Source: Xanthomonas vesicatoria ATCC 35937
GTDB lineage: Bacteria > Pseudomonadota > Gammaproteobacteria > Xanthomonadales > Xanthomonadaceae
NCBI RefSeq assembly: GCF_001908725.1
Contig: NZ_CP018725.1
Coordinates: 4,030,001 to 4,094,000, forward strand
Length of the DNA stretch: 64,000 nt
Direction: 5' to 3'
This document shows positions 17,497-29,462 of the stretch, piece by piece (the first letter of the stretch is position 1; every line of letters starts with the position of its first letter). A program made the position numbers and the translations under genes. The notes beneath the pieces were generated by a model, which saw nothing but the letters and a program-made list of their open reading frames with translations, did not search any database and was not told the origin of the DNA.

Positions 17497-19242
17497 ATGT
17501 CGAACGAGTCTTTCCGCAAGCGTCCTCGCACGCTCACCGTCCTGGGTGCCGCCGCGCTGACCTCCCTGTTGCTGGCAACGCCTGCGTTTGCCGGTGAGGT
17601 CTATCTGGACGGTCTTGCCACCGCCCAGACCCACCAGAAATTCATCGTGACCTACAAGGATGGCAGCACCACGCTGGCCAGCCCGAGTGCATTGACCAGC
17701 GCGTTGCGCACCGCCGCCCGTGCGGTGCCGATCAAGGCCGGCAAGGCATTGGGCCTGGCCCCTGTCCGCCGTCTGGCGTTGGGGCCGGAACTGATCAAGG
17801 CCGACCGCGCGCTGGATCGCGCCGAGGCCGAGACCCTGATGCGCCAGCTTGCTGCCGACCCTAACGTACAGAGCGTGGAAGTGGACCAGATCCTGCGCGC
17901 CACGCTGACGCCCAACGACACCCGCCTGTCCGAACAGTGGGCGTTCGGCACCACCAATGCCGGCCTCAACATTCGCCCAGCCTGGGACAAGGCCACCGGA
18001 ACCGGCGTGGTGGTCGCAGTGATCGATACCGGCATCACCACGCACGCCGACCTCAACGCCAACATCCTGCCGGGCTACGACTTCATCAGCGACGCGACGG
18101 CTGCACGCGACGGCAATGGACGCGACAGCAATCCGGCGGACGAGGGCGACTGGTACGCCGCCAACGAATGCGGCACCGGAATTCCGGCCTCCAACTCCAG
18201 CTGGCACGGTACCCACGTGGCCGGCACGGTCGCCGCGGTGACCGGCAACAACACCGGCGTGGCCGGTACCGCCTACAACGCCAAGGTCGTGCCAGTGCGC
18301 GTGCTCGGCAAGTGCGGCGGTTCGTTGTCGGATATCTCCGACGCCATCATCTGGGCCTCGGGAGGCAGCGTCAGCGGTGTGCCGACCAACGCCAATCCGG
18401 CCGAGGTCATCAACATGTCGCTCGGTGGTGGCGGCACCTGCTCGACCACCATGCAAAACGCGATCAGCGGCGCGGTCTCGCGCGGCACCACTGTGGTGGT
18501 GGCCGCCGGCAACAGCTCGGCCAACGTGTCCGGTTCGCTGCCGGCCAACTGCGCCAACGTCATTGCGGTGGCGGCCACGACCTCTGCCGGCGCCAAGGCC
18601 AGCTATTCCAACTTCGGCGCCGGGATCGATGTGTCCGCGCCCGGCTCGGCGATCCTGTCCACGCTCAACAGCGGCACCACCACCCCGGGCAGCGCCAGCT
18701 ATGCGTCCTACAACGGCACCTCGATGGCGTCCCCCCACGTGGCCGGCGTCGTTGCGCTGGTGCAGTCGGTCGCACCGACCGCGCTCACTCCAGCAGCGGT
18801 GGAAACGCTGCTGAAGAACACCGCGCGCGCGTTGCCCGGTGCCTGTTCTGGCGGTTGCGGCGCCGGCATCGTCAATGCCGACGCCGCAGTGACGGCGGCC
18901 ATCAGCGGCAGCAACGGGGGTGGCGGTGGCGGAACCGGCAATACGCTGACCAACGGCACGCCGGTCACCGGCCTGGGTGCGGCCAGCGGTGCGGAGCTGA
19001 ACTACACCATCGCCGTTCCCGCCGGCAGCGGGACGCTGACCGTGGCGATCAGTGGCGGTACCGGCGATGCGGATCTGTACGTGCGCGCCGGCAGTGCACC
19101 GACCGACACGACCTACACCTGCCGCCCGTACCGCAGCGGCAATGCCGAAACCTGCAGCATTACCGCGCCCTCGGGCACTTACTACGTGCGGGTCAAGGCG
19201 TACAGCACGTTCTCCGGTGTGACCTTGAGCGCCAGCTACTAA
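17497..19242 (+). CDS. secreted S8 serine protease with C-terminal PPC domain
   Basis: A 581-residue extracellular subtilase precursor. Order: signal peptide to about residue 32 (cleavage after TPAFA), an inhibitor-type propeptide (HQKFIVTYKDG) to about 145, then the S8 catalytic domain with D177 in VAVIDTGI, H237 in HGTHVAGT and S409 in NGTSMASPHVAG, a Gly-rich linker near 475 and a C-terminal pre-peptidase (PPC) beta domain ending the protein. It is the first of three tandem paralogues and probably contributes to plant tissue degradation. An AT-rich upstream region with a possible Clp site suggests its own promoter. Confidence 0.95.
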   Translation: MSNESFRKRPRTLTVLGAAALTSLLLATPAFAGEVYLDGLATAQTHQKFIVTYKDGSTTLASPSALTSALRTAARAVPIKAGKALGLAPVRRLALGPELIKADRALDRAEAETLMRQLAADPNVQSVEVDQILRATLTPNDTRLSEQWAFGTTNAGLNIRPAWDKATGTGVVVAVIDTGITTHADLNANILPGYDFISDATAARDGNGRDSNPADEGDWYAANECGTGIPASNSSWHGTHVAGTVAAVTGNNTGVAGTAYNAKVVPVRVLGKCGGSLSDISDAIIWASGGSVSGVPTNANPAEVINMSLGGGGTCSTTMQNAISGAVSRGTTVVVAAGNSSANVSGSLPANCANVIAVAATTSAGAKASYSNFGAGIDVSAPGSAILSTLNSGTTTPGSASYASYNGTSMASPHVAGVVALVQSVAPTALTPAAVETLLKNTARALPGACSGGCGAGIVNADAAVTAAISGSNGGGGGGTGNTLTNGTPVTGLGAASGAELNYTIAVPAGSGTLTVAISGGTGDADLYVRAGSAPTDTTYTCRPYRSGNAETCSITAPSGTYYVRVKAYSTFSGVTLSASY

Positions 19243-19262
19243 GCCTGTCCTACGACGCTGGG

Positions 19263-19292
19263 GCGCTGTCTGGCCGCCTGGCCAGGCAGCGC
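19263..19292. repeat. strong hairpin between protease genes
   Basis: GCGCTGTCTGGCC-GCCT-GGCCAGGCAGCGC: a 13-bp stem with one G-U pair and a 4-base loop, 20 bases after the first protease stop. There is no T-run, so it may protect the 3' end or act as a weak or Rho-assisted terminator. Confidence 0.6.
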
Positions 19293-19372
19293 TAACCAGC
19301 GCTGCATCCCATCTGCGATGTCCGCCCACGTCTGCCGTTTCGGCAGGCGTTGGCGAGGCATTGCCGCTCGGC

Positions 19373-19425
19373 CGGAATGGACGCCGGTCAGTCGTTTCGA
19401 CGGGCGTCATCGCCCGTCCATTCCG
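19373..19425. repeat. inverted repeat upstream of second protease
   Basis: Arms CGGAATGGACG (19373-19383) and CGTCCATTCCG (19415-19425) are perfect 11-bp inverted repeats separated by 31 bp, about 80 bp before the second protease start. This could be an operator or an RNA structure in its leader. Confidence 0.5.
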
Positions 19426-19503
19426 CCCCGAACCGCGGCATGCGGCAAGGGGTCGGCCATCTCGCCGCAGCTGCGGTACTTCTTACTTCTTGAGGAACGA
19501 TCG

Positions 19504-20913
19504 ATGTCCAATGTGTCGCAACGTCGTGCACCTGCACGCGCACTGGTGGTGCTGGGTGTTTCCGCGCTGACCTCCCTGCTGGCCGTGCCGGCGTTTGCCG
19601 GTCAGGTCAATCTGTCTGGCCTGGATTCGCAGCCCACGCTGGACCGCTTCATCGTCAAGTACAAGGACGGCAGCAGCCCGGCAGTAAGCCCGACGTCGAT
19701 GCGCGCATCGCTCAATTCTGTCGCCACCGCGGTGCCGGCCCGCGCCGGTCGCGCGCTGGGCCTGAACCACGTGCGCCGCACTGCGCTGGGCTCGGAAGTG
19801 CTCAAGGCCAGCCGTGGGCTGGACCGCGCCGAAGCCGAAACGCTGATGCGCCGCATCGCCGCCGACCCGAGCGTGGACTACGTGGAAGTCGACCAGATCA
19901 TGTATCCGGTCCTGACCCCGAACGACACCCGGCTGTCGGAGCAGTGGGGCTTCGGCACCACCGCCTCCAGCATCAACGTGCGTCCGGCCTGGGACACCGC
20001 CACCGGCACCGGCGTGGTGGTGGCGGTGATCGACACCGGCATCACCAGCCACCCGGACCTCAACGCCAACGTGCTGCCGGGCTATGACTTCATCAGCGAC
20101 GCGGCGCGTGCGCGCGACAATAATGGTCGCGACAACAATCCGGCCGACCAGGGCGACTGGCGTGCTGCCAACCAGTGCGGGACCGGCGTTGCCGCGGCCA
20201 ATTCCAGCTGGCACGGCACCCATGTGGCCGGCACCATTGCCGCGGTGACCAACAACAGCACCGGTGTGGCTGGTACCGCATTCAATGCGCGTATCGTGCC
20301 GATCCGTGCGCTGGGCCTGTGCGGGGGCAGTACGTCGGATATTGCCGATGCGATCGTCTGGGCCTCCGGCGGTAGTGTGTCCGGCGTGCCGGCCAATGCC
20401 AATCCGGCCGAGGTGATCAACATGTCGCTGGGCGGCAATGGCACCTGTTCCAGCACTTACCAGAACGCGATCAACGGCGCGGTGTCGCGCGGCACCACGG
20501 TGGTGGTGGCGGCCGGCAACAGCAATGCCAACGTGGCTAACTTCACGCCGGCCAGCTGCGCCAACGTGATCTCGGTGGCATCGATCACCTCGGCAGGCGC
20601 GCGTTCGAGCTTCTCCAACTTCGGCAGCACCATCGACATCTCCGGCCCGGGCTCGGCGATCCTGTCGACCTTGAACAGTGGCACCACCACGCCGGGTTCG
20701 GCCAGCTACGCCAGCTACAACGGCACCTCGATGGCCGCACCGCACGTCGCCGGCGTGGTGGCGCTGGTGCAGTCGGCGGCCAGCCGTCCGCTGACCCCGG
20801 CGGCAGTGGAAACCCTGTTGAAGAACACCGCGCGTCCGTTGCCGGGCGCCTGCTCGGGCGGCTGCGGTGCCGGCATCGTCAACGCAGCCGGAGCGGTCAG
20901 CCAGACCCCGTAA
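19504..20913 (+). CDS. secreted S8 serine protease without PPC domain
   Basis: A 469-residue subtilase precursor closely related to its neighbours. It has a signal peptide (cleavage after VPAFA), a propeptide (LDRFIVKYKDG) and a catalytic domain with D177, H237 and S409 at the same positions as the first paralogue. It ends soon after the catalytic domain (CGAGIVNAAGAVSQTP), lacking the PPC extension of the other two. I chose ATG 19504, with AGGA shortly upstream, over the longer open frame, because the signal peptide begins here. Secretion is presumably by Sec and the type II system. Confidence 0.94.
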   Translation: MSNVSQRRAPARALVVLGVSALTSLLAVPAFAGQVNLSGLDSQPTLDRFIVKYKDGSSPAVSPTSMRASLNSVATAVPARAGRALGLNHVRRTALGSEVLKASRGLDRAEAETLMRRIAADPSVDYVEVDQIMYPVLTPNDTRLSEQWGFGTTASSINVRPAWDTATGTGVVVAVIDTGITSHPDLNANVLPGYDFISDAARARDNNGRDNNPADQGDWRAANQCGTGVAAANSSWHGTHVAGTIAAVTNNSTGVAGTAFNARIVPIRALGLCGGSTSDIADAIVWASGGSVSGVPANANPAEVINMSLGGNGTCSSTYQNAINGAVSRGTTVVVAAGNSNANVANFTPASCANVISVASITSAGARSSFSNFGSTIDISGPGSAILSTLNSGTTTPGSASYASYNGTSMAAPHVAGVVALVQSAASRPLTPAAVETLLKNTARPLPGACSGGCGAGIVNAAGAVSQTP

Positions 20914-21245
20914 GGCGAAGGCGAGATGCGATGCCGGCCTGACCGCTGGCATCGACGTCGGGCCGGTCCCGACGCAGTTGTCGGTGTTTTGAAATGCCCC
21001 GCTTCGGTGGGGCAGTGTGCGTTTGGGGCTTGGCCACGCCTGGGCGTTGGCCGGCCAGCGTCGGCAATGGCTGAACACAGCCCATGGCACTGCTCTCCGG
21101 CCGCTTCAGCTACGCATCTGGCACGCCGATAGCCAGCGCACGTGAGGCATCGCCGTACACGGCCGCTCCACGACAGGCAGTGCGCCTCGCAGAGGGTATC
21201 GGCGTGGTGTCCTCCGACTTTCAGCTCCTTGGGGAGGGTTGATCC

Positions 21246-22943
21246 ATGTCGCATGTCTCGGTTGGGGTGCTGCGCCACGCTGCACTTGTCTGTGCGTTGT
21301 CCTGCACCTTTTATGCCACTGCCGGCGAGGTGAGCCTGCAGGGGCTGGCCTCCAGTTCCACCCATCAACGTTTCATCGTCAGCTACAAGGACCGTGTGGG
21401 CAGCAGCCGTGCGACCGGCCTGTCCGAGCCGTGGCGCGAGATCGCCAGCGTCGTGCCTGCACAGCGCGGGCGCGCGGTGGGGTTATCCGCCACACGCCGG
21501 CTCAGCACCGGCCCGATGCTGTTGGTGGCCGATCGCAAACTGGACCGCGTGGACGCAGAAAGCCTGATGCGGCGTCTTGCCGCCGACCCGGCCGTCAAGC
21601 GCGTGGAAGTGGACGTATTGATGCGTCCCTTGCTGGTGCCCAACGATCCGGGCGTGCCGCAGCAGTGGGCGATGGGTACCAGTACCGCCGGTCTGAATAT
21701 CCGGCCGGCGTGGGACCGCACCACCGGCAAGGGCATCGTGGTGGCGGTGATCGATACCGGCATTACCAAACATCCGGATCTGGACGCCAATGTGCTGCCC
21801 GGCTACGACTTCATCACCGACCCAGCGACGGCGCGCGACGGCAATGGGCGCGATGCCACTTCTGCCGACCAGGGCGACTGGACTGCCGCCAACGAGTGCG
21901 GGCCCGGTGCATCGGCCTCCAGCTCCAGCTGGCATGGCACGCATGTGGCCGGCATCGTGGCGGCGGTCGGCAACAATGCAGTCGGGGTGGTCGGTACCGC
22001 GTTCAATGCCAAGCTGCTGCCGCTGCGCGTGCTTGGCCGATGCGGCGGTTACATGTCCGATATCACCGATGCGATCGTCTGGGCATCGGGCGGCAAGGTC
22101 AACGGCGTGCCGGCCAATCCCAATCCGGCCACGGTGATCAATCTGTCGCTGGGTGGCGCCGGCAGTTGTTCGACAACGTTGAGCACAGCCATCACCGGCG
22201 CAGTGACGCGCGGCAGCTCGGTAGTGGTGGCAGCCGGCAACAGCAATCTGGATGTCTCCACCAGCGTTCCAGCCAATTGCCCGAACGTAATCGCAGTGGC
22301 GGCCACGACTTCGGCAGGCGCCAAGGCCAGCTTCTCCAACTTCGGCAAGGGCGTGGATATCGCAGCGCCGGGGCAGGCCATCGTTTCCACGCTCAACAGC
22401 GGCACCACGGTCTCGGGAAATGCGGCATATGCGTCCTACAGCGGCACCTCGATGGCCGCACCGCATGTGGCCGGTGTGGTGGCGCTGATGCAATCAGTGG
22501 CACTGAATCCGCTTACGCCGGCCGTGGTGAAAGCCATGCTCAAGAGCAGCGCCCGGCCATTGCCGGTTGCCTGCACACAGGGCTGCGGTGCGGGCCTGGT
22601 CAATGCCGATGGCGCGGTGGCGGCGGTGATCGCGTCAACGACATTGAGCCGTAATGTGGCGCGTATCGGCTTGAGTGCAGCGCAGTCGGATGCGCTGTAT
22701 TACCAGATCAATGTGCCGGCCGGCACCCGCGCACTCAAGGTGACGCTCAACGGTGGCAGCGGCAATGCGGATCTGTCGCTGCGCCTAGCTGCACTGCCCA
22801 CCGACACTGTCTACATCTGCCGCAGCTTGCTGCCCGGAAATGCCGACAGTTGCACACTGAACGCACCGGCGGCAGGTACGTATTACGTGCGGTTGAAGGC
22901 GACGCTGGCGTTTTCGGGAGTCAGCGTCACGGCGGCGTACTGA
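21246..22943 (+). CDS. secreted S8 serine protease with PPC domain, third paralogue
   Basis: A 565-residue subtilase precursor. A short signal peptide (LVCALSCTFYATAG) is followed by the same propeptide type (HQRFIVSYKD). Catalytic residues are D170 in VAVIDTGI, H230 in HGTHVAGI and S402 in SGTSMAAPHVAG. The C-terminal 100 residues form a PPC domain (YYQINVPAGTRALKVTLNGG, then YYVRLKA). ATG 21246 has GGGGAGGG upstream. It is more diverged than the first two copies from each other, suggesting it is the older duplicate. The function is presumably extracellular proteolysis. Confidence 0.94.
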   Translation: MSHVSVGVLRHAALVCALSCTFYATAGEVSLQGLASSSTHQRFIVSYKDRVGSSRATGLSEPWREIASVVPAQRGRAVGLSATRRLSTGPMLLVADRKLDRVDAESLMRRLAADPAVKRVEVDVLMRPLLVPNDPGVPQQWAMGTSTAGLNIRPAWDRTTGKGIVVAVIDTGITKHPDLDANVLPGYDFITDPATARDGNGRDATSADQGDWTAANECGPGASASSSSWHGTHVAGIVAAVGNNAVGVVGTAFNAKLLPLRVLGRCGGYMSDITDAIVWASGGKVNGVPANPNPATVINLSLGGAGSCSTTLSTAITGAVTRGSSVVVAAGNSNLDVSTSVPANCPNVIAVAATTSAGAKASFSNFGKGVDIAAPGQAIVSTLNSGTTVSGNAAYASYSGTSMAAPHVAGVVALMQSVALNPLTPAVVKAMLKSSARPLPVACTQGCGAGLVNADGAVAAVIASTTLSRNVARIGLSAAQSDALYYQINVPAGTRALKVTLNGGSGNADLSLRLAALPTDTVYICRSLLPGNADSCTLNAPAAGTYYVRLKATLAFSGVSVTAAY

Positions 22944-23105
22944 GTATCGCCTCGGCAGCTCGATCGCCGCGGCTTATCGCGGCTGACAAGACGTAGCGAG
23001 CAGTCGTCGGGCCGGTGAGGACAGTGCACTCAGAAAACGGAGTGGACGGGTGGGACATGCCGCGTCGAGCGCCCGGCGGCTGCGCAGTCGTCTTGTTGGC
23101 CGCTC

Positions 23106-23579
23106 TTACTCGCACAGCGCGCAGGCGCGTGCGCTGAGGGCCTGCAACAGCTGTTCGCCGGGCAATTCCAGCAGCAACCCACGTTGGCCGGCGTTGATCC
23201 ACAGCGCCGGTGCGTCCAGCGCGGTAGCTTCGATCAGCACCGGCGCCTGCCGTTGCTGACCGAGCGGGCTGATACCGCCGACCTTATAGCCGGTGCGGCG
23301 TTCGGCATCGGCCACGTCCATCATGCGTGCGGATTTGCCGCCGCATGCGCTGGCCAGTTTCTTTAACGACAGGCGCCGGTCGCAGGGAATGACTGCGCAC
23401 ACGGCCAGATCGTCGACCCAGGCCATCAATGTCTTCAGCACCGTCTGCGGTGCTAGCCCAAGCGCAGTTGCCGCCTGCAGGCCTTTGGCGTCTGCATCGG
23501 CTTGATAGTCGTAGGGATGCAACACATAGGCCACACCGGCAGCGTCCAATGCCTTGGTCGCGCGGGTGGCCTTGCTCAT
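23106..23579 (-). CDS. ybaK: YbaK/EbsC-type Cys-tRNA(Pro) deacylase
   Basis: A 157-residue YbaK-family trans-editing protein that hydrolyses Cys mischarged on tRNA-Pro. Features are the N-terminal HPYDYQADADAKGLQAATALG, the conserved Lys in VLKTLMAW, RRLSLKKLASACGGKSARM and the glycine loop TGYKVGGISPLGQ. Length is normal. It starts 5 bp after the stop of the upstream asparaginase-domain gene, so the two form an operon. Confidence 0.93.
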   Translation of the reverse strand: MSKATRATKALDAAGVAYVLHPYDYQADADAKGLQAATALGLAPQTVLKTLMAWVDDLAVCAVIPCDRRLSLKKLASACGGKSARMMDVADAERRTGYKVGGISPLGQQRQAPVLIEATALDAPALWINAGQRGLLLELPGEQLLQALSARACALCE

Positions 23580-23583
23580 GGCC

Positions 23584-24069
23584 TCAGAGCGACTCGAAGC
23601 GGTTGGCGGCGACGTTCTTGCGCACCTTTTCCGGATTCCAGATGCGCCCGTTCATGGCGATATACACGCCGGCCGGCAGCGACTGCACTGCACCGACCGC
23701 GCAGCCGATATTGAATTCCGCATCCGAGCCGCGGAAGCGCGCCGGATTGAGCGCGCCGGTCATCACGATGGTCTTGTCGGCGATCGACTGCAACACCTTG
23801 CCGGTCTCCACCATCGAGTCGGTGCCGTGGGTGATCAATACGTGGCGTGTCGGTTGGGCGGCGATGGTGGCGCGGATCAGTTCGCGGTCGGCCTCGGTGA
23901 TGTGCAGCGAATCCTTGCGGATGATCGGAATCACCGAAAAACGGAAGGTCACGCCCAGTTCCTTGAGGATCTGGCCGATCTGCGGGTCGCCGATCTGGTA
24001 GTCGGATTTATCGTCGAAGTAGATCTTGTCGATCGTGCCACCGGTGGTGACGATCAGGAGGTCTTCCAT
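23584..24069 (-). CDS. short asparaginase-domain protein
   Basis: A 161-residue protein with the N-terminal domain of type I/II asparaginases only. It shows TTGGTIDKIYFD (first active-site Thr region) and LITHGTDSMVETG (second Thr-Asp motif), then MTGALNPARFRGSDAEFNIG, and ends where the second domain of a full-length enzyme (around 330 residues) would begin. I see no broken downstream half, so it seems to be a genuine short family. Hydrolase activity is uncertain. ATG 24067-24069 has AAGGA upstream; an in-frame start 51 bases earlier is less likely. It is cotranscribed with ybaK. Confidence 0.85.
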   Translation of the reverse strand: MEDLLIVTTGGTIDKIYFDDKSDYQIGDPQIGQILKELGVTFRFSVIPIIRKDSLHITEADRELIRATIAAQPTRHVLITHGTDSMVETGKVLQSIADKTIVMTGALNPARFRGSDAEFNIGCAVGAVQSLPAGVYIAMNGRIWNPEKVRKNVAANRFESL

Positions 24070-24156
24070 TGCAGCCAATCCTTCAAACGTGCGCGGTGCA
24101 GGGCGCGCGAGGGCCGTCATGATACGGCGCGACGGCGCGCGCTGCAGCGCGTCGCC

Positions 24157-27086
<2,930 letters not shown>

Positions 27087-27087
<1 letters not shown>

Positions 27088-27353
27088 TGCAGGCCGCGCG
27101 CTTTGTGGTCAGCGGGACCGTGCAGGGTGTGTGGTACCGCGCCTCCACCCGCGAGCGCGCGCTCGCGCTGGGCCTGTACGGGCACGCCCGCAACCAGCCT
27201 GACGGCAGCGTGGAGGTGGTCGCCGCCGGCAGCGCGGCCGCGCTGGAGGCGTTGGAAACCTGGCTGTGGCAGGGCCCGCCAGCAGCGCAGGTGACGGCGG
27301 TGACGCGCACGGCGTGCCCGATTCCGCCGACTGAAGAATTTGTAACTGGCTGA
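27087..27353 (+). CDS. acyP: acylphosphatase
   Basis: An 88-residue acylphosphatase with the classic motif [13 protein letters not shown] carrying catalytic R18, and [17 protein letters not shown] carrying N36. It hydrolyses carboxyl-phosphate bonds such as acetyl phosphate or 1,3-bisphosphoglycerate. The size is the usual minimal one for the family. Its ATG uses the last base of the upstream TGA (TGATG at 27085-27089), so it is translationally coupled to the TlpA-like gene. Confidence 0.93.
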
Positions 27354-27437
27354 GTGCGTGCCGCCACGGCGGGGCAAAAGAGTTGCGTTGCCTCGCCGAT
27401 AACCTTCTCAACGCGATCAGGCGTTCAGGGGAATGTA

Positions 27438-28667
27438 ATGGCCGCTCCATCTCAAGATCACAACGACGGGCACGATCTGGCGGCACAGCGCCGCAATCGC
27501 CAGCTGACGCAGTTCGGGCCGTGGCTGTATCTCGGCGCGTTGCTGGGCAGTGGCTGGTTGCTGTTCGTGCAGCCGTCCACCCGCGTCCTGCAGCCCGAAC
27601 AGGCCGCCACCAGCTGGCTGCTGGCATGGACGTTTGGTGGCATCGTGATCGGTGCGGTGGCGTGGAGCCTGCGTCTGGCGCGTCGCGGTCTGGCGCAGCC
27701 GTCGGCAACCTACCCGATGTCTGCACGTCTGCCCGAATCCTGGACCGATGCCTATGCGACGCTGTTGCGCCCGGTGGCGCCGACCGTATCTGCCACACCC
27801 CGCCTCGACCCGACTGACACCCAGCGCGGCGCTGCCTGGCACCGCTTCGGGGCCGGCATGCTCAGCCCCGAGACCTTCGACCCCAACGATGCCACCCGCG
27901 CGCCGTGGGATGGGATGGATGCCCAGGCCTGCATCGCACGCCTGGACGAAGTGCGCACCGCCTGGCAGAACGCGTCGGTCAACCGCACGCTGCAGCAGGA
28001 GCGTCGTTATTGGCTTGACGTGGTGCTGTCGCTGCTCGATCACGGCGTGATGCGCCCGTTGCAGGACGGCTACCTGCCCGACACCGCCGCGCTGCGCACC
28101 GAGCGTTTCCTGCTGGGCGCCGATGCGGGCCCGATCGTCCTGGCCGACGTGCCGGCTCTGTTCGCACGCCGGCTGGCCTTGGCCATTGAAGTGATGCCCG
28201 CCGCGCAACGCGACGCGGCCGGCGTGCAGTGGCGGCTGCTGCAGCAACTGCATGCCTTGGTTGCCGAAGGCCGCATGCTGGACGAGCGCTCGCAGGTGAT
28301 CCAGGTGCTGGCATGGAACCCGGACGTGGACCTGGACCAGGTCGAAGTGGCCTACATCCTGGCTGCCGAATATCGCGAAGGCATGCGCGACTGGTTGCGT
28401 CGCGCCGCACTGGTGCGTCTGCCCGACAGCGCCCTGCGCCTGGACGAAGTACTCCTATCGTCCTGCAGCCCGCTCGGCGCGCAAGCCGATGATGTGGACT
28501 ACATGGAGGCGATGCGCCCGCTGCACCGCGGTTTCATGCAGTTGTTCAGTCAGCGTCTGAGCCAGCTCGTGGTGCAGGCCGAGCAGGCCGAACGTCAGGC
28601 CGGCCTACACCCGCTGCCACGTGCCTCCACGGCCAGCGACGAAGTCTCTCAGGACTGGCCGGCGTAA
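27438..28667 (+). CDS. conserved hypothetical membrane-anchored protein
   Basis: A 409-residue protein I do not recognise. Two membrane segments near the N-terminus (FGPWLYLGALLGSGWLLFVQ and SWLLAWTFGGIVIGAVAWSL, about residues 24-85) are followed by a long soluble part rich in helices and Arg, Ala and Asp, with no catalytic motif I can identify. The ATG at 27438 has a GGGGA box upstream. It converges on the PPK2 gene and overlaps its end by 19 bp. Codon use looks native to the chromosome. Confidence 0.75.
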   Translation: MAAPSQDHNDGHDLAAQRRNRQLTQFGPWLYLGALLGSGWLLFVQPSTRVLQPEQAATSWLLAWTFGGIVIGAVAWSLRLARRGLAQPSATYPMSARLPESWTDAYATLLRPVAPTVSATPRLDPTDTQRGAAWHRFGAGMLSPETFDPNDATRAPWDGMDAQACIARLDEVRTAWQNASVNRTLQQERRYWLDVVLSLLDHGVMRPLQDGYLPDTAALRTERFLLGADAGPIVLADVPALFARRLALAIEVMPAAQRDAAGVQWRLLQQLHALVAEGRMLDERSQVIQVLAWNPDVDLDQVEVAYILAAEYREGMRDWLRRAALVRLPDSALRLDEVLLSSCSPLGAQADDVDYMEAMRPLHRGFMQLFSQRLSQLVVQAEQAERQAGLHPLPRASTASDEVSQDWPA

Positions 28668-29431
28668 TCGTCGATCGGCTCCAGCACGCCATAGCGCTCC
28701 TTGTGCGGCTTGCCGTGCAAGGGCGGCAGCGCTAGCGGCTCTTCCGGCACCGAGGTGTCCGGCAACCGATCCAGCAGATCGCGGATCAGGCTCAATCGAC
28801 CACGTTTCTGGTCGTTGAAATCCACCAGCGTCCATGGTGCATCCGGGGTGTGGGTCGCTTCGAGCATGCGCTCGCGCGCAGCGGTGTAATCGTCGTACTT
28901 GGTGCGCGACTGCAGATCCACCGGCGACAGCTTCCAGCCCTTGAGCGGGTCTTCGTGGCGCTCAGCAAAGCGTTCTTCCTGCTCGGCCTGGTCCACGCAC
29001 AACCAGTACTTGAACAGCAGAATGCCGTCATCGACCAGCATCTGTTCAAAGCGCGGCGCCTGCTCCAGAAAGGCCTCGTATTGCGCGTCGGTGCAATAGC
29101 CCATGACCCGTTCCACGCCGGCGCGGTTGTACCAGCTGCGATCCATCAGCACCAACTCGCCGCCAGCCGGCAGATGCGTCACATAGCGCTGGAAGTACCA
29201 CTGCGTGCTTTCGCGATCATTGGGCTTAGGCAGTGCCACCACGCGGCATTGCCGCGGGTTGAGATGGCTGGCGATGGTCTGGATCACGCCACCCTTGCCT
29301 GCGGTGTCGCGGCCTTCCACCAGCACCAGGGCGCGTTGATTGGTGTGGCGCAGCCAGCGCGCCATGCCCACCAGCTCCAACTGCAGCGGTGCCAGTAACT
29401 TTTTGTAGGCCTTGCGTTTCAGGTGCGACAT
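28649..29431 (-). CDS. polyphosphate kinase 2 family protein
   Basis: A 260-residue PPK2-family kinase, which transfers phosphate between polyphosphate and nucleotides. The P-loop is VEGRDTAGKGGVIQTI, the lid/Walker B region is LVLMDRSWYNRAGVERVMGY, and FKYWLCVDQAEQEERFAERHEDPLKGWKLSPVD and DFNDQKRGRLSLI are typical of the family. Whether it phosphorylates NMP or NDP cannot be told here. I chose the ATG at 29429-29431, where family similarity begins (MSHLKRKAYKKLL); the frame extends upstream over the end of moaB. Confidence 0.92.
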   Translation of the reverse strand: MSHLKRKAYKKLLAPLQLELVGMARWLRHTNQRALVLVEGRDTAGKGGVIQTIASHLNPRQCRVVALPKPNDRESTQWYFQRYVTHLPAGGELVLMDRSWYNRAGVERVMGYCTDAQYEAFLEQAPRFEQMLVDDGILLFKYWLCVDQAEQEERFAERHEDPLKGWKLSPVDLQSRTKYDDYTAARERMLEATHTPDAPWTLVDFNDQKRGRLSLIRDLLDRLPDTSVPEEPLALPPLHGKPHKERYGVLEPIDDYAGQS

Positions 29432-29462
29432 GCGCGTTCCGTTCGGCGATCGAGCGCGCAGG

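Noticed and set aside
17482-19410. Long minus-strand open frame of about 640 codons opposite the first protease
   Set aside because: It is antisense to a complete S8 protease, with His/Arg/Gly-rich composition and no family resemblance; a typical GC-rich shadow. The same holds for the frame at 19483-21090.
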